This document shows positions 18,143-26,683 of a DNA stretch of 36,508 bases, piece after piece. This DNA is from an uncultured Selenomonadales bacterium (lineage in GTDB: Bacteria; Bacillota; Negativicutes; Selenomonadales; Selenomonadaceae). The stretch is from contig CAMJQS010000007.1 in the NCBI GenBank assembly GCA_946408105.1, positions 1 to 36,508 of the forward strand, in the 5' to 3' direction. Position 1 is the stretch's first letter; each line of letters begins with the position of its first letter. Under the pieces are notes generated by a model, which was not told the DNA's origin, searched no databases, and saw nothing but the letters and a program-made list of their open reading frames with translations. Made by a program: the position numbers and the translations under genes.

Positions 18143-19072
18143 ATGTTGAAAATTTTGGTTTGGGTTGTCTCCAATGACAGCAGATTTTTCAACGCCGCGA
18201 TAAATATTTTGGAACGCCAAAACAACGGAGTTGAGCTCGTCGGCGTAACGGCAAACGCTCCGATTCAACTAAGCAAGAACGGGCGAACGATTCCGTTCAT
18301 TCCTCTCGATAAGGTCAGCGATGGGGGGTATTATGACACTTTGCTTGTCGCCGGCGCGATGCCTGTCGGCATGAGTGAAATAACCAAAGCCGCCAAGCAA
18401 CTCCACTTGCCCGAAGAAAAACTTTTGGGCGATTGGATTGTCACTTTTCCCGGCTTCACGCTCAAAAAATATCGTAAGCTGCAACGTTCGCGCCTGTCGA
18501 TTTTCTCCAGGAATTGTTTCGCCGGCCTCATCAGCAACAAACTCGGCTTGCCGTTCCGTTCGCCGTTCATCAACATCACGATTACGGACGAAGATTTTGT
18601 TCGCTTCATGCGCTGCCCGCGCGTCTACATGGAAGAGGATTTGATTTTTTCTTTTAAAAGATACGACGACTGGGACGGCTACGAAATAGCAACTTTTAAT
18701 TGCGGGAACGTGCCGATATTAATGAATCACTCTCCCGACTTCGACGAGGCGGTCAAGAAATGGAACGAGCGCAAGCAGAAAATTAATTGGTACAATATTT
18801 TCGTGACGATGATGACAAACAGCCCCGAAGTCTTGGAACAATTCGACGCGTTGCCTCACGGGAAAAAAATTTGCTTCGTGCCGTTCGAATCGGATTTGGA
18901 TTCGGCGTTCTACGTGCCGCCCGAAATAACAAAAATTTTGGTGCCGCCCGAACCGAAGATAGAAAAAGAATTTTTGATTTGGGAAACCGTCAATCAATCC
19001 GTCATTCAAATGAAATTTTTTTACGACCCGTTCGACATGCTCCTTTACGGCAAAAAGACTCCGCTGTTTTAA
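18143..19072 (+). CDS. DUF1919 protein, likely surface polysaccharide synthesis
   Basis: A 309-residue protein. Residues about 120-200 carry the DUF1919 signature: a FSRNCFAGLISNKLGLPFRSPFINITI segment followed by EDFVRFMRCPRVYME, and later FVTMMTNSPEVLEQFD and KKICFVPFE. DUF1919 proteins occur in capsule and exopolysaccharide loci; their activity is not well defined. The first 110 residues form a separate Rossmann-like part (ILVWVVSNDSRFFNAAINILER..., DTLLVAGAMPVGMSEI). It starts 1 base after the ileS stop, with AAAGGA inside ileS, so it is cotranscribed with ileS. Confidence 0.85.
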   Translation: MLKILVWVVSNDSRFFNAAINILERQNNGVELVGVTANAPIQLSKNGRTIPFIPLDKVSDGGYYDTLLVAGAMPVGMSEITKAAKQLHLPEEKLLGDWIVTFPGFTLKKYRKLQRSRLSIFSRNCFAGLISNKLGLPFRSPFINITITDEDFVRFMRCPRVYMEEDLIFSFKRYDDWDGYEIATFNCGNVPILMNHSPDFDEAVKKWNERKQKINWYNIFVTMMTNSPEVLEQFDALPHGKKICFVPFESDLDSAFYVPPEITKILVPPEPKIEKEFLIWETVNQSVIQMKFFYDPFDMLLYGKKTPLF

Positions 19073-19090
19073 ATGTTAGGAGAAATTTTT

Positions 19091-20593
19091 ATGCACAATG
19101 AATTTGGCTTCGTCCCGAAGATTTTGCTTTGCGGCAACGAGGCAGATTTTTTTTCGCGCGTCGGCGAACGCCCCTTTAAACTCGTCGGGCGCGCGAAAAT
19201 TTCCGACAAAAATTTTGACTTCGTTAAAGACGGGAAAATTTTTTTCGGCGGCAAACTTCAAGACTTGCCCGCGCTGGCTGATTTTCTTCAGAGCGGCGCG
19301 GTCGATTATTTTCTTTTCACTGACCTGCGCGACTTTGCCGCCTTCCGCAACAACGCCTACAAGCGCGGCTACCTTTCGAGGCAAGTCGTCACGCTCGAAG
19401 AATTCAAAGCCTCGCCGAAAGATTTTCTCTACGACGTGGGCGCCGACGTCCGCCTGCTCAATCAGCTGAAAGATTCCGGCATAAAAACTTTGCTCGACGT
19501 GGACGCTTACTTTTCGCGCGGCAGAAATTTTACGAAACGCGTCAACGACTTCACGGAAATTGATGCAGTGTCCGAAAAAATTTTGCCGCCGATAACCGAA
19601 AATTTTTACACGCGCGTTTATAAAAATCTTGCGCAAGTCGGCTTCAAACACTACGACGCTGCACTTGTCATCGAACGCGAACCCGTCGCCTTTGAACAAA
19701 TGCTCGTCTTGCTGGAAAATTTTTCCGACAAGATTATAACTTTCGCGCGGAAAGGCTCCGAACTTGAGCAACACATTTTTAAAACTGCGGACAGATTTGA
19801 AGAAGTTCTCGGCTTGCACGGCGGCGCGGTCGATTGGTATTTCATCACGCCAAAGGAGCCGCCCGAAAATTTTTGCGTCTACGTCGTCACGCACAAAAAA
19901 GTTGAACTCGACAACTTGCCCGAAGGCTACGAAATTATTCACGCCGGCCGCGCGGGCAATGAAGACCTCGGCTGCCTCGGCGACGACACCGGCGAAAACA
20001 TCAGCCGTTTGAATCTTTACATCAACGAGCTGACCGCGCTTTATTGGGTGTGGAAAAATATCAGCAACACGGTCGTCGGCTTGGCTCATTATCGCAGATT
20101 TTTTACCGAATCGAACGACGAAAAATTTTCCTACGAAAAAATTTTGACCAAAGACGCCGCGCTGAAAATTTTGGAACGTTACGACATCATCGTTTCCGAA
20201 ATTTATTGCGGCGGCCTCACGCAAAGAGAATTCGTCGTGAACGACTGCGGAGAAAATTTGGCGTCCTTCGGAGAGGCCGTCTTGCGCAAACACATCATGC
20301 AGGCGCAGCCCGATTACCTCGACGCCTTCGATTACGTGATGAACTCGTCGACGCTCTACAAGTGCAACATGTTCGTCACGCGCCAAAAAGTTTTCGACGC
20401 CTATTGTCGGTGGCTGTTCTCGTTTCTGATTGACGCTACGGAAGAAGCCGTGCAAAAAGCCGAATTACAAAATCGTTCGTGGTCGCCGCGAAGGTTGATG
20501 AGTTTCCTCGGCGAACGAATGTTGACGGTCTGGCTGATTAAAAATCGTCTGCGCATTAAGGAATTAAAAATCATGCAGGTCGACGGCTTATGA
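19091..20593 (+). CDS. DUF4422 domain protein, putative glycosyltransferase
   Basis: A 500-residue protein. The C-terminal half (about 265-485) fits the DUF4422 domain: VYVVTHKK, then TGENISRLNLYINELTALYWVWKN, VVGLAHYRRFF, YDIIVSE, and a tail with RRLMSFLGERMLTVWL. These proteins are found in cell-surface polysaccharide loci. The first 260 residues are an unknown domain with alternating hydrophobic stretches. TTAGGAG comes 8 bases before the chosen ATG; an in-frame ATG at 19073 lies upstream of that site. Follows DUF1919 and precedes copA with a 4-base overlap (ATGA). Confidence 0.8.
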   Translation: MHNEFGFVPKILLCGNEADFFSRVGERPFKLVGRAKISDKNFDFVKDGKIFFGGKLQDLPALADFLQSGAVDYFLFTDLRDFAAFRNNAYKRGYLSRQVVTLEEFKASPKDFLYDVGADVRLLNQLKDSGIKTLLDVDAYFSRGRNFTKRVNDFTEIDAVSEKILPPITENFYTRVYKNLAQVGFKHYDAALVIEREPVAFEQMLVLLENFSDKIITFARKGSELEQHIFKTADRFEEVLGLHGGAVDWYFITPKEPPENFCVYVVTHKKVELDNLPEGYEIIHAGRAGNEDLGCLGDDTGENISRLNLYINELTALYWVWKNISNTVVGLAHYRRFFTESNDEKFSYEKILTKDAALKILERYDIIVSEIYCGGLTQREFVVNDCGENLASFGEAVLRKHIMQAQPDYLDAFDYVMNSSTLYKCNMFVTRQKVFDAYCRWLFSFLIDATEEAVQKAELQNRSWSPRRLMSFLGERMLTVWLIKNRLRIKELKIMQVDGL

Positions 20594-23154
20594 CTAAAGA
20601 AAATTTTGACGTGACGGGCATGAGTTGTTCGGCGTGTTCGGCGCGCGTGGAAAAGGCCGTCGCAAAAATCGTCGGCGCGGAAAATGTCAGCGTCAATCTT
20701 TTGACGAACTCCATGCAAGTTAAATTCGACGAGGCAAAAATTTCTGTCGCGCAAATTATTGACGCCGTGATTAACGCGGGCTACGGTGCTTCGGTTAAAG
20801 GTGTCAGGGTTCAGGAGTCGGGGGTCAGGGAAGAACGAACGATAGACAAAGAAATTTCCGCGATGAAGTTTCGGCTCACGTGGTCGATAATTTTTTTGTT
20901 GCCGACGGTTTATATCGCCATGCACAACATGTTGCCGCTGCCCGTGCCGTCAATCGTCGCCGAACTTTTCGACGGGCGGGCAAATGCCGTGACGTTCGCC
21001 TTCGCGCAATTTTTGTTAATTTTGCCGATTATGTACCTCAACCGAAAATATTACGTCAACGGTTTCAAAAATCTTTTTCGCGGCGCACCGAACATGGACA
21101 GCTTGGTCGGGCTCGGCTCTATGGCGGCGGCGGCGTTCGGGGCGTTCGCTCTGTTCAGAATCGGGCAAGGGCTCGGCGCGGGAAATTTTTCTTTGGTCGA
21201 CGAATACAGCCGCAATTTATATTTCGAGTCGGCGGGAATGATTGTGACGTTGATAACCGTCGGAAAATTTTTCGAGGCGCGCGCCAAAGGCAAAACTTCT
21301 CTGGCCGTGGAAAAATTGATGAACCTCGCGCCGAAGCAAGCAACCGTTCTTCGCGGCGGAAAAGAAATTACAATCGCGGTCGAGGATTTGATTGTCGGCG
21401 ACGAAATTTTGGTTAAGCCCGGCGAAAGTTTTGCGGCGGACGGAATTATTTTGGACGGAGCCACGACGATTGACGAATCAGCCATAACCGGCGAAAGTTT
21501 GCCCGTCAACAAAACCGTCGGCGACAACGTGACGAGCGGCACGCTCAACAAAAGCGGCTTCGTAAAATTTCGGGCGGCGCGTGTCGGCGGCGAAACGACT
21601 ATCAGCAAAATTATTTCGCTGGTCGAAGAGGCAAGCTCAAGCAAAGCACCGATTGCGAAGACGGCCGATAAGGTTGCAGGAATTTTTGTGCCTGCCGTGA
21701 TTTTAATTTCTCTCGTCGCGGGAAGTGTTTGGCTCGTCGTCGGAGCGAGTGTCGAGTTTGCATTTTCCGTCGCCGTTTCCGTTTTGGTGATAAGCTGTCC
21801 GTGCGCGTTGGGTTTGGCGACGCCCGTCGCTATCATGGTCGGCACGGGCAAGGGCGCGGAGAACGGAATTTTAATCAAGTCGGGCGAGGCGTTGGAGACG
21901 GCGCACGCGATTGATGCCGTCGTCCTGGACAAGACCGGCACGCTCACCGAGGGCAAACCGTTCGTCACGGACATTTTGACTTGCGGCGTCGACAAAAAAA
22001 ATTTTTTGCAAATTGCCGCCGCGCTCGAAAGTAAAAGTGAACACCCGCTGGCCGAAGCCGTCACGAATTTTGCCGCCGATAAAAAAATTTCAACGCCCGC
22101 CGCGGAAAATTTTCAAGCTGTCTTCGGCAAAGGCGTTCGCGCAAAAATTAACGGCGTCGAATATTTCGCGGGTAACGAAAATTTTTTGACGGAGCTTGGA
22201 TTCAATCTGGAAAGTCTTCGCGAAAAAATTTCTTCGCTCGCTCAAGAAGGCAAGACGCCCATAATTTTTTCCGACGACAAAAAAATTTTGGGGATAATCG
22301 CGGCGGCCGACGTCGAGAAAAAAACTTCTGCGCAAGCCGTCAAAGAATTTGAAAATCTCGGCGTCGATGTTATCATGCTGACGGGCGACAACGAACGCAC
22401 CGCGCGCGCAATCGCTCAACGCCTCGGCATAAAAAAAATTATCGCCGACGTTTTGCCCGAAAACAAAGCGCAGGCGATTGAAAATCTTCAAGCTCAAGGA
22501 AAAAAAGTTGCGATGATTGGCGACGGCATAAACGACGCGCCGGCTTTGGCGAAGGCGGACTTGGGCATTGCAATCGGCGCGGGCACCGACGTGGCAATCG
22601 AGAGCGCGGGCGCGGTTCTCGTACGAAACGATTTGCTCGACGCCGTGAGCGCGATTAAACTTTCTCGCGCCGTCATGAAAAACATAAAGCAAAATCTTTT
22701 TTGGGCGTTCTTCTACAACGTCATCTGCATTCCGCTTGCCGCAGGAATTTTTTATCCCGCGTTCGGTCTGAAACTTTCGCCGATGATTGGCGCGGCCGCA
22801 ATGAGCATGTCGAGCGTTTGCGTCGTGCTCAACGCTTTGCGCTTAAGATATTTTAAAGTCGAACGCACAAAAAATTTTGACGCGGCTCCGAAAAATTTTG
22901 AAGTTCGCGTCGAAAATCTTTCAACGAAAATTTTTAAGGAGGAAACTCAAATGCAAACAACTTTTAAAGTCGACGGCATGATGTGCAAGCATTGCCAAAA
23001 ACACGTTCACGACGCGCTGGCGAAAATGGACGGCGTGACCGATGTCGAAGTCAGCTTGGAAAAAAATTCGGCGACCGTCACTTCGACAAAAGAAATTTCC
23101 CTCGACGACTTCGCAAAAGTTATCGACGAGGCCGGCTACGAATTGGTCAGATAA
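20590..23154 (+). CDS. copA: Copper-exporting P1B-type ATPase with fused C-terminal chaperone domain
   Basis: Pumps Cu(I) out of the cytoplasm. An 854-residue protein. N-terminal metal-binding domain with GMSCSAC at 10-16; an unusual stretch encoded by heptamer repeats near 71-80; eight expected membrane helices; TGES at 300-303; CPC at 403-405 (SCPCALG); DKTGT at 447-451; GDGINDAP at 644-651. After the last helices, residues 788-854 form a second heavy-metal domain (GMMCKHC at 796-802), normally a separate CopZ. A strong AAGGAGG and an in-frame ATG precede it (see the 22951 entry). Cotranscribed with the DUF4422 gene. Confidence 0.95.
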   Translation: MTKENFDVTGMSCSACSARVEKAVAKIVGAENVSVNLLTNSMQVKFDEAKISVAQIIDAVINAGYGASVKGVRVQESGVREERTIDKEISAMKFRLTWSIIFLLPTVYIAMHNMLPLPVPSIVAELFDGRANAVTFAFAQFLLILPIMYLNRKYYVNGFKNLFRGAPNMDSLVGLGSMAAAAFGAFALFRIGQGLGAGNFSLVDEYSRNLYFESAGMIVTLITVGKFFEARAKGKTSLAVEKLMNLAPKQATVLRGGKEITIAVEDLIVGDEILVKPGESFAADGIILDGATTIDESAITGESLPVNKTVGDNVTSGTLNKSGFVKFRAARVGGETTISKIISLVEEASSSKAPIAKTADKVAGIFVPAVILISLVAGSVWLVVGASVEFAFSVAVSVLVISCPCALGLATPVAIMVGTGKGAENGILIKSGEALETAHAIDAVVLDKTGTLTEGKPFVTDILTCGVDKKNFLQIAAALESKSEHPLAEAVTNFAADKKISTPAAENFQAVFGKGVRAKINGVEYFAGNENFLTELGFNLESLREKISSLAQEGKTPIIFSDDKKILGIIAAADVEKKTSAQAVKEFENLGVDVIMLTGDNERTARAIAQRLGIKKIIADVLPENKAQAIENLQAQGKKVAMIGDGINDAPALAKADLGIAIGAGTDVAIESAGAVLVRNDLLDAVSAIKLSRAVMKNIKQNLFWAFFYNVICIPLAAGIFYPAFGLKLSPMIGAAAMSMSSVCVVLNALRLRYFKVERTKNFDAAPKNFEVRVENLSTKIFKEETQMQTTFKVDGMMCKHCQKHVHDALAKMDGVTDVEVSLEKNSATVTSTKEISLDDFAKVIDEAGYELVR
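20801..20828. repeat. Heptamer array inside copA
   Basis: Four 7-base units (GTGTCAG, GGTTCAG, GAGTCGG, GGGTCAG). The last is a rotation of the TCAGGGG unit in ileS. It codes in frame for VRVQESGVR between the first metal-binding domain and the first membrane helix. Confidence 0.8.
22951..23154 (+). CDS. copZ: CopZ-like copper chaperone, possible internal start within copA
   Basis: In frame with the end of copA, ATG at 22951 follows AAGGAGG at optimal distance (8 bases). The 67-residue product (MQTTFKVDGMMCKHCQKHV...) is a complete heavy-metal-associated domain with the MxCxxC copper site, the size of free CopZ. In related genomes copZ is a separate gene after copA, so the copA-copZ stop seems to have been lost, or the fusion is ancestral here. 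The copper chaperone may thus be made both fused and free. Whether the internal start is used cannot be seen from sequence. Confidence 0.6.
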   Translation: MQTTFKVDGMMCKHCQKHVHDALAKMDGVTDVEVSLEKNSATVTSTKEISLDDFAKVIDEAGYELVR

Positions 23155-23175
23155 TATCGCGGCAAAAAAAATTTT

Positions 23176-23206
23176 CCTCCTGCAAAACGCGGGAGGATTT
23201 TTTTTT
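23176..23206 (+). terminator. Terminator after copA
   Basis: CCTCCTGC, loop, GCGGGAGG (8 bp with one wobble), followed by nine T. Confidence 0.9.
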
Positions 23207-23216
23207 GGAAAATTTC

Positions 23217-24104
23217 TTACTGCAAAGCTTTCGCAAGCACGATGACGTTGTTTAACATTCTGTCGATGTAATCCGGTAAGTTTTCGGGCTTGGCCTCGCC
23301 CGTGACAATCGGGTCGAGTTCAAAAATTTTTGCGCCCGTTTCCCGCGCGATTGTCTCGGCAGCCTTCGGCGAATATTGCGGCTCCGTGAAAATTACTTTG
23401 ACGGGCAACGAATTTATTTTTTCTATCGTCTCGGCAAGTTCTTGCGGCGTCGGCTCGGTGCCGGGTTCGCGTTCGATTACCGCCGCGATTTTCAAGCCGA
23501 ACTCCGCCGCCAAATACGGGAACGCCTCGTGGAACGTCACGATTTCTTTGTTCGGCAGCATCGTCAGCGAAAGATGAATTTCGTCGCGCAAAGTCGTCAG
23601 CTCGTCCACGTAATCGAGCGTGTGTCGTTTGTAAGTGTCGGCGTGTTTCGGGTCGAGTTCGCAGAGCTTCGACGAAATATTTTTCACCTGCGCTATCGCG
23701 TAAGTTATGCTCAACCAAACGTGCGGATTCGGTTCGCCGTCCTCCATTATCGGAGTGATTTCGGGCGTGTCGCTCGCGTTGATGATTTTTAAATTCGGGC
23801 GCGCCTCGACGACTTTATCCAAAAAACTTTCCATGCCCAAACCGTTCACGACGAAGATGTCCGCCGTCTCCAAAAGTTTCATGTCTTCGGGCGTCAGCTG
23901 ATAATCGTGCAAGCAGCCCGTTTGCGGCGGCGTCATGTTCACGACTTCCACGCCGCCCACGCCGCGCGTGATGTTCATCGTCTCAAGGTAAATCGGATAA
24001 AACGACGTGACGATTTTTAATTTGCCGTCGTCTTTTTTTTCTCCGCCGCAACCGACCAGCGCGAACGTCAAAATTATCAACGCAAGACTCAAAAATTTTT
24101 TCAT
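23217..24104 (-). CDS. Metal-binding ABC transporter lipoprotein (ZnuA/MntC family)
   Basis: Extracytoplasmic zinc or manganese-binding protein of cluster A-1. The signal ends in a lipobox (TFALVGCGG). Expected metal-ligand histidines are visible in CLHDYQLTP, NPHVWLS and VTFHEAFPYLA, with the acidic ligand near DPIVTGE. No permease or ATPase gene lies beside it, so it is an orphan subunit that must share a transporter or have a binding-only role. I place the start at MKKFLSLALII (GAGG 8 bases upstream, inside the end of the aminotransferase gene); an earlier in-frame ATG would bury the signal. It is downstream of, and 4 bases from, the aminotransferase stop. Confidence 0.85.
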   Translation of the reverse strand: MKKFLSLALIILTFALVGCGGEKKDDGKLKIVTSFYPIYLETMNITRGVGGVEVVNMTPPQTGCLHDYQLTPEDMKLLETADIFVVNGLGMESFLDKVVEARPNLKIINASDTPEITPIMEDGEPNPHVWLSITYAIAQVKNISSKLCELDPKHADTYKRHTLDYVDELTTLRDEIHLSLTMLPNKEIVTFHEAFPYLAAEFGLKIAAVIEREPGTEPTPQELAETIEKINSLPVKVIFTEPQYSPKAAETIARETGAKIFELDPIVTGEAKPENLPDYIDRMLNNVIVLAKALQ

Positions 24105-24108
24105 GCGT

Positions 24109-25281
24109 TTAACCTCGATACTCTTCCGCCAATTTTTTGAACAGCGGCAAGGAACGTTCAATCGTCTCGGTTTTTATGCAGTACGCCGCGCGGAAGTAGC
24201 CGGGTGCTCCGAAGTCCGCGCCGGGCACGAGGAGCAAATCAAATTTTTTCGCGCGCTCGCAAAAGGCGTAATCGTCCGCCTCCAAAGCCTTCGGGAAAAG
24301 ATAAAACGCGCCTTGAGGTTTGACGCACTCGAAACCCGCCGCGATTAATCCGTCGTACAAAATTTTTCCGTTGCGCTCGTAAGGCGTGATGTCGACAGAT
24401 TTTCCCGCGCACTTGGCAACGACCAACTGCCACAGGCTCGGCGCGTTCACGTGAGTCAAAACTCTGGCCGCGCCCGCCACCGCTCCGAAAATTTTTTCAA
24501 AGTCGGCAACCTCGTCGGGCACGACGATATAACCGATGCGCTCGCCCGGCAACGAAAAACTTTTGCTGTAGGAGTAGCACACGAGAGTATTTTTGTAAAA
24601 GCTCGTGACCCACGGAACTTCGACGCCGTAAGCAAGTTCGCGATAAGGTTCGTCGCAGATCAAAAAAATTTCCCGCCCTTGAGCTTCCAAAATTTCCGTG
24701 AGCTTTTTTATCGTCTCGCGCGAATAAACTGCGCCGCTCGGATTGTTCGGAGAATTTATGATGACGGCTTTGGTTTTGTCGCTCAAAAGTTTTTGGAAGT
24801 CGTCGAAGTCAATTTGCCAATCTTCGGGGCGCGGCTTGACGACTTTTAATTTCGCGCCGACGGACTCGACGAAAACTTTGTACTCCGGGAAATACGGCGC
24901 AAAAGTTATGAACTCGTCGCCCGCCTCCGCCAAAGCTTTAAAGCAAATCGTAATCGCGGCGGCGGCTCCGCTCGTGACGAAAATATTTTTTCCCGCAAAG
25001 TTCGTGCCGAATCGTTGATTGATTGAGGCCGCCAAAGTTTCGCGGACGTTGGGATTGCCGGGTGCCACCGTGTAACCGTGAACCGCCGACGGCTCAAAAG
25101 TTTTTAAAATTTCAATCGCCGCGTCACGAACAAAATCGGGCGTCGGGACATTCGGGTTGCCCAAGCTGAAGTCGAAAATATTTTCTTCGCCGACCTCGGC
25201 CGCCCGCTTCCGCCCGAATTCAAAAATTGTTCGGATTGTGGATTTCTTCGTGCCAAGTTCATACATTTTGGCAGAGACCAT
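24109..25281 (-). CDS. PLP-dependent class I aminotransferase
   Basis: A 390-residue aminotransferase. YSYSKSFSLPGERIGY contains the PLP-binding lysine, VTSGAAAAI the phosphate-binding loop, and INSPNNPSGAVY and LICDEPYRELAY the conserved Asn and Asp/Tyr that hold the ring. A GYTVAPGNPNVRETLA segment contacts the substrate. It acts on an amino acid/2-oxoacid pair; the exact substrate is not readable. GGAG is 8 bases before the ATG. It begins the two-gene minus operon with the metal-binding lipoprotein. Confidence 0.9.
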   Translation of the reverse strand: MVSAKMYELGTKKSTIRTIFEFGRKRAAEVGEENIFDFSLGNPNVPTPDFVRDAAIEILKTFEPSAVHGYTVAPGNPNVRETLAASINQRFGTNFAGKNIFVTSGAAAAITICFKALAEAGDEFITFAPYFPEYKVFVESVGAKLKVVKPRPEDWQIDFDDFQKLLSDKTKAVIINSPNNPSGAVYSRETIKKLTEILEAQGREIFLICDEPYRELAYGVEVPWVTSFYKNTLVCYSYSKSFSLPGERIGYIVVPDEVADFEKIFGAVAGAARVLTHVNAPSLWQLVVAKCAGKSVDITPYERNGKILYDGLIAAGFECVKPQGAFYLFPKALEADDYAFCERAKKFDLLLVPGADFGAPGYFRAAYCIKTETIERSLPLFKKLAEEYRG

Positions 25282-25326
25282 TTAAATCACTCCTCATAAA
25301 AGTTTTGTCTGCCGTTTTGAGCGCAA

Positions 25327-25355
25327 ATTATATCATTTCAGTTTGACTTTGGCAA
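25327..25355 (-). promoter_or_regulatory. Promoter of the aminotransferase operon
   Basis: On the minus strand TTGCCA, 17 bases, TATAAT, about 45 bases before the ATG. Confidence 0.75.
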
Positions 25356-25404
25356 CGTGACGATAAGCAGCGCATTGAACAAAAGCCCGCGCGAAAAAAA
25401 TTTT

Positions 25405-25427
25405 CCCTCAAGCGTTTTGCCTGAGGG
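25405..25427 (-). terminator. Terminator of the sorbitol operon
   Basis: CCCTCA/TGAGGG stem with an 11-base loop. On the minus strand it is followed by AAAATTTTTTT. It lies about 50 bases after the stop of the EIIA-dehydrogenase gene. Confidence 0.75.
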
Positions 25428-25474
25428 TTTTAAATTTTGGGGGTTGTGGTAAGGAAAGGTTGAACGATGAAAAA

Positions 25475-26683
25475 TTATCCGCGAGTTTTGCCGCCCGCGA
25501 CGTTGTAAGTCACTCCGTGAATGTACGACGCTCTGTCGCTGGCAAGGAAGACAACCGCGTCTGCCACTTCGGAAAGTTTTCCGCTGCGTCCGAGCGGCGT
25601 GGTCTTGGTCGAGCTGTAACCTTTGCGCAAATCGTCAACGGTGATTCCGCGCGTGTAAGCAAGAGCCTCTTCATAAGCGAGTGTGCGAAGACCCGTTGCC
25701 TCCATGATGCCGGGAGCCATTCCGACGACGCGAATGTTGTACTTGCCGAGCTCTTTTGCCCAGCTGCGCGTGAAGCTGTTGACGGCGTTTTTCGTGGCGG
25801 CGTAAATGCTTTGACCTTCGGAGCCTTCGAGACCCGATTCGCTGCTCATGTTGATGATGACACCGCCGCCCGTCTTAACCATTTCGTGGCCGACGGCCTG
25901 CGCGACGAGGTAAACGCCTTTGATGTTGACGCCCGTAACTTTGTCGTAAATTTTTTCGTTGAGTTCGTATTTGCCGTGAGGATCTTTCGGGTCGATGAGC
26001 AAGCACGGAATGTTAATGCCCGCGTTGTTAACGAGGATATCAATCTTGCCGAATGTGTCGAGCGCGGTCTTAACCATTGCTTCGACGCTTGCCGCCTCAC
26101 AAACGTTCGTGATGACGTATTTAACTTTGCCGCTGTTCTCCGTGATATTGAATTCGGGTTCGTTCGGGTTGAGGTCGCAGACGACGACATTTGCGCCGTT
26201 GTCGAGGAAGGCTTGAGCGACAGCTTTGCCGATACCGCTGGCCGCACCCGTGACGATTGCCGTCTTGCCTTTGAGGCCGAGCCACGAGCCGTCCGCAACT
26301 TTTTTGTCTTCGGGCTTGAAAATTTCGATCATGTCGCCCGCTTTGATTTCGGGAACAGGTTTGCTTTCCACGTGAACGGAGCCTTCGAGGAGCTCGCCTT
26401 CGCCGCCGTCAAATTTAATCGTGATGTGTCCGAGGTTCATCAAATTTTTCTGAACTTCCGAGCCGACCTTGACGATTTTAAATTCCGTGCCCGCGATTTT
26501 GTAAATGTCGCCGGGTTTAATCATGCCCGTCAGTTCGTTGCCGGTGTGCATGACGCAAGCGTCGCGCAGTTCGGGAAGAGCCATTGCCTCGTCGAACATA
26601 ATGATCATATTTGCCGCCGCGATAAAGTCTTTAACTTGTCCGCCGAGTTCGACGACTTTACTTGAATAAATCTTTTCCGCCAT
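25475..26683 (-). CDS. Sorbitol PTS EIIA fused to sorbitol-6-phosphate 2-dehydrogenase
   Basis: Two normally separate proteins in one 402-residue chain. Residues 1-120 match the glucitol/sorbitol EIIA (SrlB/GutA): ...LRDACVMHTGNELTG carries the phosphorylated histidine region, then GSEVQKNLMNLGHITIKFDGG. Residues about 133-402 are a short-chain dehydrogenase: TGAASGIGKAV (NAD loop), NNAG, and the catalytic Ser-Tyr-Lys as SSES...YAATK. The stretch NIPCLLIDPKDPHGKYEL and the ending VAGGKTRG match the lactobacillus-type sorbitol-6-phosphate dehydrogenase (GutF). The enzyme would turn sorbitol-6-phosphate into fructose-6-phosphate. All catalytic motifs are intact, though the rest of the operon is broken. 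Confidence 0.9.
   Translation of the reverse strand: MAEKIYSSKVVELGGQVKDFIAAANMIIMFDEAMALPELRDACVMHTGNELTGMIKPGDIYKIAGTEFKIVKVGSEVQKNLMNLGHITIKFDGGEGELLEGSVHVESKPVPEIKAGDMIEIFKPEDKKVADGSWLGLKGKTAIVTGAASGIGKAVAQAFLDNGANVVVCDLNPNEPEFNITENSGKVKYVITNVCEAASVEAMVKTALDTFGKIDILVNNAGINIPCLLIDPKDPHGKYELNEKIYDKVTGVNIKGVYLVAQAVGHEMVKTGGGVIINMSSESGLEGSEGQSIYAATKNAVNSFTRSWAKELGKYNIRVVGMAPGIMEATGLRTLAYEEALAYTRGITVDDLRKGYSSTKTTPLGRSGKLSEVADAVVFLASDRASYIHGVTYNVAGGKTRG

Noticed and set aside
19076..20455. 459-codon minus-strand frame
   Set aside because: Antisense shadow of the DUF4422 gene, no ribosome site or known domain.
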